Notes: generated by a model not told the origin, from the letters alone. A DNA stretch of 64,000 nt from SCTD01 sp963781675 (GCA_963781675.1 CAWAGF010000005.1:1-64000); one strand, 5' to 3'. Positions 52,658 through 62,986 are shown, counted from the stretch's first letter. Numbers and translations: made by a program.

Positions 52658-52675
52658 ATGACCCGATCGGGTCAT
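52658..52675. promoter_or_regulatory. 18-base perfect palindrome, possible operator
   Basis: ATGACCCGATCGGGTCAT is a perfect palindrome 35 bases before the kinase start and about 160 bases before gltB. Position and symmetry fit a dimeric-regulator site controlling one or both genes; the cognate protein is unknown. Confidence 0.5.
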
Positions 52676-52709
52676 GGTCCGCAGCGGCGGCAGCGGGCAG
52701 GCTGACGGC

Positions 52710-54055
52710 ATGTCCCTCCCGTCGTACGCGCGCCCGGCCCCCGCGGTCCGCGCTGCGGCGGACTGGCTGCCCCGTGGCGAGGCCCTGCCGGACGCCGACT
52801 GGGCCTGGCGCCACCGGATGGTCTGCTGGGTCCTGGCGGTGCACGTCCCGGTGCTGGTCCTCATCGCCGCGCTCGGCAGCCGGCCGGTCGAGGTGGTGCA
52901 CGTCGTGCTGCCGCTCGGCGCGCTGCTCGGGCTCGCCTGCCTGCCGCGGCTCAGCCGCCGCCTGCGCGGGCTGTCCGCCAGCCTGGGCCTGCTGACCGGC
53001 TCCGCGCTGGTGGTGCACCTGTTCGACGGCTCCAGCGAGGCGCACTTCCACTACTTCGTCACCGTCGCGATCATCGCGCTCTACCAGGACTGGACGGTCT
53101 ACGTCCTCGCGGTCGGCTTCGTGCTGCTGCAGCACGGCGTGATGGCCTCGCAGCCGGACGGCGTCGCCGTACCCGCTCGGCACCTGGGGCTGGGCGCTGG
53201 TGCACGCCGGCGCGATCCTGGCCGAGTCGGCCGTGCTGGTGCTCTTCTGGCGCGCGAACGAGATCAGCCGCCGCCAGTCCGAGGAGATGCGGGCCGAGCT
53301 GCGCGCCGGCCGCAGCACCGTCGCAGGCGCGGCTGGCCGAGACCGACCGCATCCGGGCCGACCTCATCGGCACCGTGTCGCACGAGTTCCGCACGCCGCT
53401 GACCGGCATCCGCGGCGCTGCCCTGACGCTGCTCAAGCGCGGCGACCGCCTCGACCAGGCCAGCCGCACCGCGCTGCTGAACGCCGTGCTCGACCAGCAG
53501 GAGCGCCTGTCGCGCCTGCTGGAGAACATGCTGATCGCCGCCCGCGCCACCGCCGTCGACCCGGGCGCCGTCAGCGACGTCGACGCCGTGGCGGCCGAGG
53601 TCGCGATGCTCGCCTCGGCCGGTCGCCCCGGCGCCGGCCAGGTCGCGGTCGTCGTCGAGCCCGGCACCAGCGCGCGGATGGACCGGCAGGCGCTGCACCA
53701 GGTGCTCGCCAACCTCGTCGACAACGCGCTCCAGCACGGCTCCCCCTCCTCCGTCCCGCTCGTCGCGGGCGGCAGCGACGAGCGCGGCGTCTGGATCACC
53801 GTCTCCAACGAGGGCCGGGTCCTCGACCTCACCGCCGCCGAGCGGCTGTTCGAGCCGTTCACGCAGCTCGACAGCGGCGCCACCCGGGACCGCGAGGGCA
53901 TCGGCGTCGGCCTCTACGTCGTGCGGCGCCTCGTCGACGTCTACGGCGGCAGCGTGGACGTGCGCAGCGAGGCCGGCTGGGTCACCGTCGAGGTGCGCCT
54001 GCAGGCCGCCGGCACCAGCAGGATGCCCGCGCCGCGGGTCGAGCAGCCGGCCTAG
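52710..54055 (+). CDS. Membrane sensor histidine kinase, two frameshifts
   Basis: About 448 residues. N-terminal membrane sensor with five or six helices containing SSEAHFHYFVTVAIIALYQD, a pattern common to a widespread membrane sensor module of kinases and cyclases. Coiled coil RRQSEEMRAELRAG leads to the H-box GTVSHEFRTPLTGIRG (phospho-His about residue 225), N-box QVLANLVDNALQHG, a degenerate G1 (TVSNEGRVLDL) and G2 GVGLYVVRRLVDVYGG. Indels near 53165 and 53325 break the linker. No response regulator gene is adjacent. The ATG at 52710 is chosen because the upstream codons overlap the palindrome. Confidence 0.85.
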
Positions 54056-54759
54056 ACCCCGGACCCGACGGCGCTGCCGACGACGTACGTCAGCCCGGTC
54101 GCGGCGCCGCCCAGCACCAGCTGCCGCGCCCCGCTGTAGAGGGCGCTGCGGTCGGTCCACCGGCTGACCAGCGCACCGGCGACGAACAGCGCCAGCAGGC
54201 TCAGCAGCACCGGCAGGAGCAGCGCCGTGCCGCCCAGGGCGTACGGCAGCAGCGGGACGCCGGCACCGACGACGAAGGCGGCGAACGACGACAGCGCCGC
54301 CGTCCAGGGCGACGGGAGGTCGTCCGGGTCGATGCCCAGCTCCTCGCGGGCGTGCACGCGCCAGACCTGCTCGGGGTCGCGGGACAGCTGCCGGGCGACC
54401 TCGCGGGCGGTCGCCTCGTCCACGCCGCGGGAGCGGTAGATGCCGGCCAGCTCGGCCTCCTCCGCCGCCGGCACGCGCGCGATCTCCGCCTTCTCGACCT
54501 CGATCTCGGCGCGCGCCAGCTCGGTCTGCGAGGCGACCGAGACGTACTCGCCGGTGGCCATCGAGAAGGCCCCGGCCACCAGCCCGGCCAGGCCCGCGAG
54601 GGCGACCGTGCGGGGCGGCGCGCCGCCCCCGGCGACCCCCGCGATCAGGGCGGTGTTGCTGACCAGGCCGTCCATGACGCCGAAGACGGCCGGGCGCAGC
54701 CAGCCGCCGGTGACGTCTCGGTGGTCGTGGTGGTGCTCGGGCAGGACGCGCTCGGTCAC
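54052..54759 (-). CDS. VIT1/CCC1-family iron/manganese transporter
   Basis: Intact, 235 residues, GTG start overlapping the lgt stop. Five membrane segments: LRPAVFGVMDGLVSNTALIA starts the fold (Asp and Asn in helix 1), AGAFSMATGEYVSVASQTEL is helix 2 with the conserved Met/Glu. The cytoplasmic helix EIEVEKAEIARVPAAEEAEL supplies metal-binding Glu residues, and three helices follow (AALSSFAAFVVGAGVPLLPY). An N-terminal His cluster (EHHHDHRD) may bind metal. Stop shared with the kinase gene in a CTAG. Confidence 0.92.
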   Translation of the reverse strand: MTERVLPEHHHDHRDVTGGWLRPAVFGVMDGLVSNTALIAGVAGGGAPPRTVALAGLAGLVAGAFSMATGEYVSVASQTELARAEIEVEKAEIARVPAAEEAELAGIYRSRGVDEATAREVARQLSRDPEQVWRVHAREELGIDPDDLPSPWTAALSSFAAFVVGAGVPLLPYALGGTALLLPVLLSLLALFVAGALVSRWTDRSALYSGARQLVLGGAATGLTYVVGSAVGSGV

Positions 54760-55694
54760 GAGTCCACCTCCGCCCGGGCCGGGTCGGCGGCGGGCGTCGA
54801 CGGGTCGTCCGCTGCGTGGCCAGGATCGTCGACGGTGGCCGCGTCGGCCGTCGCGTGCTGGGCGACGTCCGCGGCCGGACCGTCGCCTGCCGCCGGCTCG
54901 ACCTGCGCCTCGCGTCCTGCGCCGCGCCGCAGCACGAGGTACGTCACCGCCCCCACCAGCACGACGGCCATGACGACCACGTTGAGCCGCAGGCCGAGCA
55001 GGGTGTTGGCGTCGTCGATGCGCAGCGCCTCGATCCAGATGCGGCCGCTGGCGTACAGCGCCAGGTAGAGCGCGAACGCCCGGCCGCCGCCGAGGCGGAA
55101 GCGGCGGTCGGCCCAGACGACGACGCCGGCGACGCCGAGGTCCCACAGCAGCTCGTAGAGGAAGGTCGGGTGGTAGGCCTCCGCGCCCGCGACGGCGTCC
55201 CGGTTGTCCGGGTCGATCTCGAGGCCCCACGGCAGCGTCGTGGGGCGGCCGAACAGCTCCTGGTTGAACCAGTTGCCCAGCCGGCCGATCGCCTGCGCGA
55301 CGGCCACCCCCGGGGCGACGGCGTCGGCGAACGCCCCCTTCGCGACGCCCCGCTTGCGCAGGACCAGCCAGCTGACGAGGAAGCCGCCGGCGATGCCGCC
55401 GGGGATGCCCAGCCCGCCCTGCCAGACGTACAGCGCCGCGACCGGGTCGTCGAGGTAGCGGTCCGGGCTGGTGACCACGTGGTAGATCCGCGCGCCGACG
55501 ATGCCGCCGGGCACGGCCAGCGTGGCGACGTCGGTGATCAGCCCCTTGGTGCCGCCGCGGGCGACCCACCGCCGCTCGCCGATGGTGACGGCGGCGACGA
55601 CGCCCAGGATGATCGCCAGCGCGTAGGCGCGGACCGGGAACGGCCCGAGCTCCCAGACACCCCGGTCGGGGCTGGGGAGGTACGCGAGCGACAC
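54756..55694 (-). CDS. lgt: Phosphatidylglycerol-prolipoprotein diacylglyceryl transferase
   Basis: Intact, 312 residues. Adds diacylglycerol to lipobox cysteines, such as those of LivK and the liv lipoprotein here. VRAYALAIILGVVAAV, the Lgt signature GRLGNWFNQELFGRPTTLPW (about residues 138-157), GGARIYHV-like His (VGARIYHVVTSPDRY), HPTFLYELLWDL and GRIWIEALRIDD are all present, with seven membrane helices. The tail of about 50 residues is Ala/Asp-rich and unstructured. Confidence 0.96.
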   Translation of the reverse strand: MSLAYLPSPDRGVWELGPFPVRAYALAIILGVVAAVTIGERRWVARGGTKGLITDVATLAVPGGIVGARIYHVVTSPDRYLDDPVAALYVWQGGLGIPGGIAGGFLVSWLVLRKRGVAKGAFADAVAPGVAVAQAIGRLGNWFNQELFGRPTTLPWGLEIDPDNRDAVAGAEAYHPTFLYELLWDLGVAGVVVWADRRFRLGGGRAFALYLALYASGRIWIEALRIDDANTLLGLRLNVVVMAVVLVGAVTYLVLRRGAGREAQVEPAAGDGPAADVAQHATADAATVDDPGHAADDPSTPAADPARAEVDS

Positions 55695-55873
55695 GCCGCC
55701 AGCCTAGGCGCGCGGGCCTGCGGCTGCCGACTCGTCGTGGCGTTCGTCCGCGGCGGCCGCCGAGGCCTCGTGCCGGTGGCACTCCCCTCAGAAGCGCTGA
55801 CCCGGGGGTCCGCGAAGCGCGTGCTCGTGGACCGAGATCGCCTGTACAGCAGCAACAATCGAGATTTGCACTC

Positions 55874-55917
55874 TTGCGAACCTGTCCCACGGCCGGTAGT
55901 ATCGAACACGTGTTCGA
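55874..55917 (+). promoter_or_regulatory. LexA-type SOS box overlapping a promoter
   Basis: A -35-like TTGCGA (55874-55879), 17-base spacer and -10-like TAGTAT (55897-55902) are followed directly by TCGAACACGTGTTCGA (55902-55917). The last is a perfect palindrome and an exact match to the actinobacterial LexA consensus TCGAAC-N4-GTTCGA. LexA bound here would cover the start of transcription. Confidence 0.85.
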
Positions 55918-57448
55918 CACCGTGTCTGTGAGTCGGGTGCAGGCGCTGCCTGGCTCCTTCTCCTCGGACGTCGAGCACGTGCTGGACCCGGTCGGCGCGC
56001 TGCGGCTGGCTCTGTCGTCGCTGGTGCAGGTGGACCCCGTGGACCTCCCGGCGGACTGGGCGCTCGCACAGGCGAAGGACCTGCTGGCGGCCCGGGCGGA
56101 GCTCGAGGCGGTGCTGCTGCGGCGCCTGGGTGATGTCGATGCGCGCAAGCTGCACCAGCTCGACGCCAGCCCGACCACCACGTCGTGGGTCCGGGCGCAG
56201 GGCGCCGTCGTCGACTCCTCGACGGTGACCCTGTCCCGCAGGCTGCACCGGCTCCCCGCACTGGACGAGGCGGTCCGGTCCGGGGCGCTCGGTACCGACG
56301 CGGCATCGCGGATCGCCGCCGCGCTGACCAGGCTCCGGCCGCTGGTCGACCGACCCGACGGGCTCATCGACGGCCAGCCCGGTGAGGCGACGGTGACCGC
56401 GGTCGTGCTCGACGGCGTCAGCGACGCGGTCCTGACCGCGCTCGGCGGCCTGGCGCAGGACGATCCGCGGGTCGCGGACCTGCACGCGCAGCTGTCGGAG
56501 GTGTCCTGCGCACCGACCTCGCAGCTGGCCCGGCTCGAAGCGGCGTTCGTGCTGCTCGCGCAGCACCTGCCGGCCGGCTGCCTGCCGGGCGCGCTCAGGG
56601 TGCTGGTCGACGCGTTGCTGCCGAACGACCTGGAGAAGCGCGCGGCCAGGGCTGCCGACGACGCGCACCTGACCCTGCGCCCGAACGGTGACGGCAGCGG
56701 GTGGCTGCTGCGCGCCGAGCTGGACCTGGAGACCGGGGAGCTCCTGCACACCGCCCTGACCGCCGCGGCGGCGACCGACCCGGACAACCCCGTCGACACC
56801 GCCGCCGCGCAACAGCTGCGGGACAGCGGCTGGGAGTTCGGCGACCCCGTCCCGCTGGACCTGCAGACGCCGGACCGGCCGTTCGACCCGCCTCGGTCCC
56901 GCGGCCGCCGGCTGCACGACGCCCTCAAGCTCGCGCTGCGGGCCTTGCTCGACAGCGGCGACCTCGGCCTCCGGGACAAGGTCGCGCCGCACATCGGCGT
57001 CACCGTCGGACTGGTCACCCTGCACCGCGAGCCCGGTGCGGTGCCCGCGACCGCCGCTTCCGGGCTGTCGCTGCCGCTGAGCCTGGTGCAGAAGTGGTGG
57101 TGCGACGCCTACGTCACCCGCTACGTCCTGGGCCTGGGCAGACGGGTGATCGAGACCAGCCACTCCAGCCGCACCCTGAAGGCTCACGAGCGCCGCATCA
57201 AGCACGTCGAGACCGGCGGGCAGTGCCAAGGCGCCGGGTGCACCCGAGGGCCAGGGTGCCGCCTGATCCCTCACCACCCTGACGCCTGGTGCCGCACCGG
57301 CACGACCTCCCTCGGCGACGCCGTCCTGTTCTGCGACCACGACCACGACGCCCTGCACCGCGGCGTCACCCTCACGCTCAAGGACGGCCGCCGCATCAAC
57401 GAGCACGGCTGGGTCGACGAAGCCCTGACGCCGGAGAACCGCCACTAG
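55910..57448 (+). CDS. DUF222/HNH endonuclease (13E12-repeat-type), probably LexA-regulated
   Basis: Intact, about 512 residues. DUF222 domain (about 20-330: ALRLALSSLVQVDPVDLPAD, WVRAQGAVVDSSTVTLSRRL) followed by a C-terminal HNH zinc nuclease: HSSRTLKAHERRIKHVETGG, then CTRGPGCRL, PHHPDAW and FCDHDHDALHRG with the Cys and His ligands and catalytic His. A TTG at 55874 is in frame, but the promoter and SOS box overlap that region. So translation more likely starts at GTG 55910 (leaderless) or GTG 55922/55928. It interrupts the usual trpA-lgt neighbourhood, suggesting insertion. Cellular target unknown. Confidence 0.85.
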   Translation: MFDTVSVSRVQALPGSFSSDVEHVLDPVGALRLALSSLVQVDPVDLPADWALAQAKDLLAARAELEAVLLRRLGDVDARKLHQLDASPTTTSWVRAQGAVVDSSTVTLSRRLHRLPALDEAVRSGALGTDAASRIAAALTRLRPLVDRPDGLIDGQPGEATVTAVVLDGVSDAVLTALGGLAQDDPRVADLHAQLSEVSCAPTSQLARLEAAFVLLAQHLPAGCLPGALRVLVDALLPNDLEKRAARAADDAHLTLRPNGDGSGWLLRAELDLETGELLHTALTAAAATDPDNPVDTAAAQQLRDSGWEFGDPVPLDLQTPDRPFDPPRSRGRRLHDALKLALRALLDSGDLGLRDKVAPHIGVTVGLVTLHREPGAVPATAASGLSLPLSLVQKWWCDAYVTRYVLGLGRRVIETSHSSRTLKAHERRIKHVETGGQCQGAGCTRGPGCRLIPHHPDAWCRTGTTSLGDAVLFCDHDHDALHRGVTLTLKDGRRINEHGWVDEALTPENRH

Positions 57449-57471
57449 CGTCCGCCCGACCCGGCCTGTCT

Positions 57472-57542
57472 TGATCATCAGAAGCATCGGTCTCCTCAGC
57501 GCGTCGACCGGCGTCCTACGAGACCGAACCTTCTGTGGATCA
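57472..57542. repeat. Hairpin element at a convergent gene junction (copy 2)
   Basis: Arms 57472-57494 and 57520-57542 pair at 19 of 23 positions; the right arm ends in CTTCTGTGGATCA and the left begins TGATCATCAGAAG, matching the arm ends of the element at 31213-31283. It lies between the convergent HNH (stop 57448) and trpA (stop 57635) genes, again where a bidirectional terminator is needed. The remaining gap to 57634 shows nothing else I can name. Confidence 0.75.
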
Positions 57543-57634
57543 TGGAGACCTGGCCGTAGCGGCAGGTGCAGACGGTCGGCGACCGAGACCGCCAGGGCCG
57601 GCGAGCTCGCTGATGCGCCGTGCTGTCACCGGCG

Positions 57635-58426
57635 TCAGAGGGGACGGCGGCGAACGCCTTCAGCGAGCTCGGAGGAGAGTCGGCGCACGCCGTCGACGCC
57701 GTCCTGCTCCAGCGCCGTCACCAGCGCCGAGCCGACGATGACCGCGTCGGCGAAGGAAGCCACCTGCGCGGCCTGCTCCCCGCTGCTGACGCCGAGGCCC
57801 ACACCGACCGGCAGGTCGGTCTGGCGGCGGACCCGGGCCACCAGGTCACGCGCTCCGGCGCCGATCTCCGCACGGGCGCCGGTGACGCCCATGACGGCGG
57901 CGGCGTAGACGAAGCCGCGGTTGGTCCGGCCCACGACGGCGATGCGCTCGTCGGTGCTGCTCGGGGCGACCAGGAACACCGGGTCGAGGTCGAGCTCGCG
58001 GCACGCCTCGAGCCACTCCGGCGCCTCCTCGGGGATGAGGTCGGGCGTGATGGCGCCCGCTCCCCCGGCGTCCTTGAGCGCCTGCGCCCAGCGGCGGAAG
58101 CCGTAGCGGTGGACCGGGTTCCAGTAGCCCATGACCACCGTGGGGGCGCCGGTGGCGGCGACTGCTTCCACGGCGCGCAGCACGTCCGCCTGCCGGGTGC
58201 CCGCGTCGAGCGCCGCCTGGTGCGCCCGCTGGATGGTGGGGCCTTCCATCAGCGGGTCGGAGTACGGCATGCCGACCTCGACCGCGTCGACGCCCGCCTC
58301 GACCATGGCGACCAGCGCCTCGACCGAGCGGTCGTACGACGGGAAGCCGACCGGGAGGTAGCCGACCAGGGCGGCGCGGCCCTCCTCGCGGCAGCGCGCG
58401 AAAAGGCCGTCCAGCTGCGCGCCCAC
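57635..58426 (-). CDS. trpA: Tryptophan synthase alpha chain
   Basis: Intact, 263 residues. Cleaves indole-glycerol phosphate to indole, which tunnels to TrpB. RAALVGYLPVGFPSYDRSVE, the catalytic Glu in AVEVGMPYSDPLMEGPTIQ (about 50) with the second Asp in YSDP, GAITPDLIPEEAPEWLEAC, VFLVAPSSTDERI and the phosphate-binding GVGLGVSSGEQ and AVIVGSALV. GTG start immediately after the trpB stop. Confidence 0.97.
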   Translation of the reverse strand: MGAQLDGLFARCREEGRAALVGYLPVGFPSYDRSVEALVAMVEAGVDAVEVGMPYSDPLMEGPTIQRAHQAALDAGTRQADVLRAVEAVAATGAPTVVMGYWNPVHRYGFRRWAQALKDAGGAGAITPDLIPEEAPEWLEACRELDLDPVFLVAPSSTDERIAVVGRTNRGFVYAAAVMGVTGARAEIGAGARDLVARVRRQTDLPVGVGLGVSSGEQAAQVASFADAVIVGSALVTALEQDGVDGVRRLSSELAEGVRRRPL

Positions 58427-59676
<1,250 letters not shown>

Positions 59677-59680
<4 letters not shown>

Positions 59681-60483
59681 TCCTGGCCCCGCGCGCTGGG
59701 GTGGTTTCCGGCGGTGACCAGCTCGGCGACGGCCTGCCGCGGGTTGCCGCCGGTGACCACCCCCTCCCCCACGAGCACCGCGTCGGCGCCGGACGCCGCG
59801 TAGGCGAGCAGGTCGTGCGGGCCTCGTACGCCGGACTCGGCCACCTTGACGACCCCCTCGGGGATGCGCGGCACGAGGCGGGCGAAGACCGTGCGGTCCA
59901 CCTCGAGGGTCTTGAGGTCGCGGGCGTTGACCCCGACGACGCGCGCGCCGGCGTCGAGCGCCCGCTCGAGCTCGGCCTCGTCGTGCACCTCGACCAGCGG
60001 CGTCATGCCGAGCGACTCGCTGCGCTCGACGAGGCTGACCAGCGCCTCCTGCTCGAGCGCCGCGACGATGAGCAGCGAGAGGTCGGCGCCGTGCGCGCGG
60101 CCCTCCCACAGCTGGTAGCTGGTGACCACGAAGTCCTTGCGCAGCAGGGGGACCTCGACCTTCGCGCGCACCGCGTCGAGGTCGGCCAGGCTCCCGCCGA
60201 AGCGGCGCGCCTCGGTCAGCACGCTGATGACCCGGGCGCCGCCGGCCTCGTAGTCCGCGGCGAGCGCGGCGGGGTCGGCGATGGCGGCGAGCGCTCCCTT
60301 GGAGGGGCTGCTGCGCTTGACCTCCGCGATCACGGCCACGCCGGGTCCGCGCAGGGCAGCGGCGCCGTCACGGGCCGGGGGCAGCGCGGCGGCGCGCTCC
60401 TTGAGCTCGTCCAGCGGGGTGCGCGCCTGGCGCTCGGCGAGGTCCTCGCGCACGCCGACGAGGATGTCGTCCAGCACGGTCAT
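59677..60483 (-). CDS. trpC: Indole-3-glycerol phosphate synthase
   Basis: Intact, 268 residues from the ATG at 60483, which has GGGGAG 7 bases upstream. TIM-barrel enzyme closing the indole ring. VIAEVKRSSPSKGALAAIAD contains the catalytic Glu and Lys, then FGGSLADLDAVRAKVEVPLL, LRKDFVVTSYQLWEGRAHGA (catalytic Lys), VVGVNARDLKTLEVD, ESGVRGPHDLL and ADAVLVGEGVV. Overlaps trpB by 4 bases. Confidence 0.97.
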
Positions 60484-60519
60484 GCGCACGCTCCCCTCGT
60501 CCGGTCGGTCCGCGTCACG

Positions 60520-61116
60520 CTAGTCGCGGGCTGCAGGCCCTCGCCCCTCGGGGTCGGCGGCCGTCGGGTCGTCGCCGCGGTCCAGCGCCTCCCAGATGTC
60601 GCGCTCGCCCGCCGGCCGCACGGCCTGCGCCGCCGGCGCGTCGTAGCGCCGGCCGAGGGCCGCCCAGCCGCGGCCGCGGACGGCGACGACCAGCCCGGCG
60701 GCGAGGACGACCAGCCCGCCGAGGGCGCAGGCGTACGGCCAGAGGGTGCCGGTGGTGCTGCCGCCCGCGGCGCCGGCCTCGCGGACCGCGGCGGTGTCCT
60801 GCGCCGCCCCCGCGAGGTCGGCCAGCACGCCGACGGCGGCGACCACGACGCCGGCACCGACCAGCGCGAGCAGGCCGCCGACGACGGCCCGGCCCCAGCG
60901 CCGGGTCGCCGGGACGGCGATGACCCCGGCGAGCGCCACCAGGCCGAGCGCGCGCACGCCGGGCGCGAGGTCGCTGCCCAGGACGGGGACGTCCCGGCCG
61001 GGCAGCAGCCCGCTGCCGGCGACCTCGACGGACGCCCACTCGCGCCCGACGGCGACCAGCACGAGGAAGGCGCCGAGCAGGCAGAGCAGGGCGGCGACGG
61101 CCGGCTCGCGCCTCAC
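60520..61116 (-). CDS. Trp-operon-associated membrane protein (TIGR02234/PF09534 type)
   Basis: 198 residues from the GTG overlapping the trpE stop (GTGA). Four hydrophobic segments (AVAALLCLLGAFLVLVAVG, LGLVALAGVIAVPA, VVGGLLALVGAGVVVAAVGV, YACALGGLVVLAAGLVVAV) with the conserved pattern of this family: REWASVEV after helix 1 and GTLWPY before helix 4. The C-terminal cytoplasmic tail has DIWEALDRGDDPT. It is nearly always between trpE and trpC in actinomycetes; function unknown, possibly indole or tryptophan transport. Confidence 0.88.
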   Translation of the reverse strand: MRREPAVAALLCLLGAFLVLVAVGREWASVEVAGSGLLPGRDVPVLGSDLAPGVRALGLVALAGVIAVPATRRWGRAVVGGLLALVGAGVVVAAVGVLADLAGAAQDTAAVREAGAAGGSTTGTLWPYACALGGLVVLAAGLVVAVRGRGWAALGRRYDAPAAQAVRPAGERDIWEALDRGDDPTAADPEGRGPAARD

Positions 61117-62609
61117 GTGACCGCGCGCAGCGTCCCCGCCGCGGCGACGGCGCGCAGGACGGCGGCGGCCTTGTTCTCGCACTCGGCCTGCTCGCTGGCC
61201 GGGTCGCTGTCGGCGACGATGCCGGCGCCGGCCTGGACGTACGCCGAGCCGTCGTGCAGCACCGCGGTCCGGATCGCGATCGCCATGTCCATGTCGCCGC
61301 CCGCGTCGAAGTAGCCGACGGTGCCGGCGTAGAGGTTGCGGCGGTGCGGCTCGAGCTCCTCGATGACCTCCATGGCTCGCGGCTTCGGGGCGCCCGACAC
61401 CGTCCCGGCCGGGAACGTCGCGCGGAGCACGTCGAAGGCGGTGCGGCCCGGGAGGAGCCGCCCGAAGACGGTGGACACCAAGTGCATGACGTGGCTGTAC
61501 CGCTCGACGCGCATGAAGCCGCTGACGTCCACCGTCCCAGGCACGCAGACCCGTCCGAGGTCGTTGCGCGCGAGGTCGACGAGCATCACGTGCTCGGCCC
61601 GCTCCTTGGGGTCCGCGCGCAGCTCCTCGGCCGCCTGCGCGTCCAGCTCCTCCGTGGCGCCGCGGGGGCGGGTGCCGGCCGGCGGGTGCACGACCGCGCG
61701 GTCGCCCGTCACGGTCACCAGCGCCTCGGGGCTCGAGCCGACCACGTCGAAAGGCGTCTCGCGGCCGGCGAAGCGGAGCAGGTACATGTACGGCGACGGG
61801 TTGCTGTTGCGCAGCACCCGGTAGAGGTCGAGCGCGTCGACGTCGGTCCTCACCTCGAAGCGCTGGCTGAGCACGACCTGGAAGACGTCGCCGGCGCGCA
61901 CGTGCTCCTTGCCGGCCTCGACCGCCGCCTCGTAGGCGGCCGGCGTGGTGCGCCGTACGACCTCCGGCTGCGCGCCGAGGTCCGCGGTCGACACGGTCGC
62001 GGGCGCGGGCGCCGACAGGGCCGTCGTCATCGCGTCGAGGCGCGCGACGGCGTCGTCGTAGCTGCCGCCGGGCAGGACGTTCGCGATGAGCAGCACGGTG
62101 CCGTCGCCGTGGTCGAGCACGGCCAGGTCGGTCACCAGCATCATCGCCAGCTCCGGCATGCCGAGCTCGTCCGGCTTCGTGCTCGGCAGGCGCTCGATGC
62201 GCCGGACCACGTCGTAGCCGAGGTAGCCCACGAGGCCACCGGTCAGCGGCGGGTCGTCCGGGCCCTTCGGGCTGCGCAGCAGCTCGACCGCCTCGCGCAC
62301 GGCCTCCAGCGGGTCCTCGCTCGTCGTCGGCAGCCCCTCGCCGACCCAGAGCGCCTTGCCGTCCCGCTCGGTGAGGACGCCGGCGGAGCGCACGCCGACG
62401 AACGACCAGCGCGACCACTGCTTGCCCTGCTCGGCCGACTCCAGCAGGAAGGTGCCGGTGCGGCCGCCGGCCAGCTTGCGGTAGACGCCGACGGGCGTCT
62501 CGCCGTCGGCGAGCAGCCGGCGGGTGACCGCGCGCACGGGCTGGTCGAGCCGGTCGAACTCCACGCGGGTCGGGGTGGTGGCGCCCAACGTGGACGGGCG
62601 CAGCGTCAC
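61113..62609 (-). CDS. trpE: Anthranilate synthase component I
   Basis: Intact, 498 residues from the GTG at 62609, overlapping the hisI stop. Makes anthranilate from chorismate, the product of aroC in this window. The N-terminal part has LLESAEQGKQWSRWSFVGV with the Leu-Leu-Glu-Ser tryptophan feedback site. The catalytic domain has SPEALVTVTGDRAVVHPPAG, GTRPRGATEELD, DLARNDLGRV, FPAGTVSGAPKPRAMEVIEE and YVQAGAGIVADSDPASEQAE. No trpG or trpD is in the window. Confidence 0.97.
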   Translation of the reverse strand: MTLRPSTLGATTPTRVEFDRLDQPVRAVTRRLLADGETPVGVYRKLAGGRTGTFLLESAEQGKQWSRWSFVGVRSAGVLTERDGKALWVGEGLPTTSEDPLEAVREAVELLRSPKGPDDPPLTGGLVGYLGYDVVRRIERLPSTKPDELGMPELAMMLVTDLAVLDHGDGTVLLIANVLPGGSYDDAVARLDAMTTALSAPAPATVSTADLGAQPEVVRRTTPAAYEAAVEAGKEHVRAGDVFQVVLSQRFEVRTDVDALDLYRVLRNSNPSPYMYLLRFAGRETPFDVVGSSPEALVTVTGDRAVVHPPAGTRPRGATEELDAQAAEELRADPKERAEHVMLVDLARNDLGRVCVPGTVDVSGFMRVERYSHVMHLVSTVFGRLLPGRTAFDVLRATFPAGTVSGAPKPRAMEVIEELEPHRRNLYAGTVGYFDAGGDMDMAIAIRTAVLHDGSAYVQAGAGIVADSDPASEQAECENKAAAVLRAVAAAGTLRAVT

Positions 62610-62986
62610 GGCGAGCCGACCACCGCGGGGAGGCTGATCGCGTCGAAGCAGGTGCGGTCGCCGGTGTGGCACGCGCCGCTGCCGACCTGGTCGACCTTCA
62701 CGAGCAGCGTGTCGCCGTCGCAGTCCAGCGCCACGGACTTCACCCACTGCTGCGAGCCGGAGGTGTCGCCCTTGACCCAGTACTCCTGGCGGCTGCGGCT
62801 CCAGTAGGTGCAGCGGCCGGTGGTCAGCGTGCGGTGCAGCGCCTCGTCGTCCATCCAGCCGACCATCAGCACCTCGCCGGTGTCGTGCTGCTGGGCCACC
62901 GCCACCACGAGGCCGTCGCGGTCCCGCTTGAGCTGCGCGGAGATCGACGGGTCGAGGTCGGTGGGGCGTACGGCGGCGCTGGTCAT
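62606..62986 (-). CDS. hisI: Phosphoribosyl-AMP cyclohydrolase
   Basis: Intact, 126 residues, histidine biosynthesis. VLMVGWMDDEALHRTLTTGR, CTYWSRSRQEYWVKGDTSG and the metal-binding end VDQVGSGACHTGDRTCFD are diagnostic; the Asp-rich VALDCDGDTLLVKV also binds metal. The ATG at 62986 (MTSAAVRPTDLDPSI) is chosen over an upstream start. A single-domain HisI as in actinomycetes; hisE is not fused. It opens the hisI-trpE-trpC-trpB-trpA operon. Confidence 0.97.
   Translation of the reverse strand: MTSAAVRPTDLDPSISAQLKRDRDGLVVAVAQQHDTGEVLMVGWMDDEALHRTLTTGRCTYWSRSRQEYWVKGDTSGSQQWVKSVALDCDGDTLLVKVDQVGSGACHTGDRTCFDAISLPAVVGSP

Noticed and set aside
57472..57542. Terminal inverted repeats of an insertion sequence around the HNH gene
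   Set aside because: Both arms lie on the same side of the gene and the related copy at 31.2 kb has no transposase; it is a hairpin element, not IS ends.
59684..60109. N-terminal extension of trpB
   Set aside because: It overlaps trpC out of frame and is low-complexity; the GTG overlapping the trpC stop gives a normal TrpB length.
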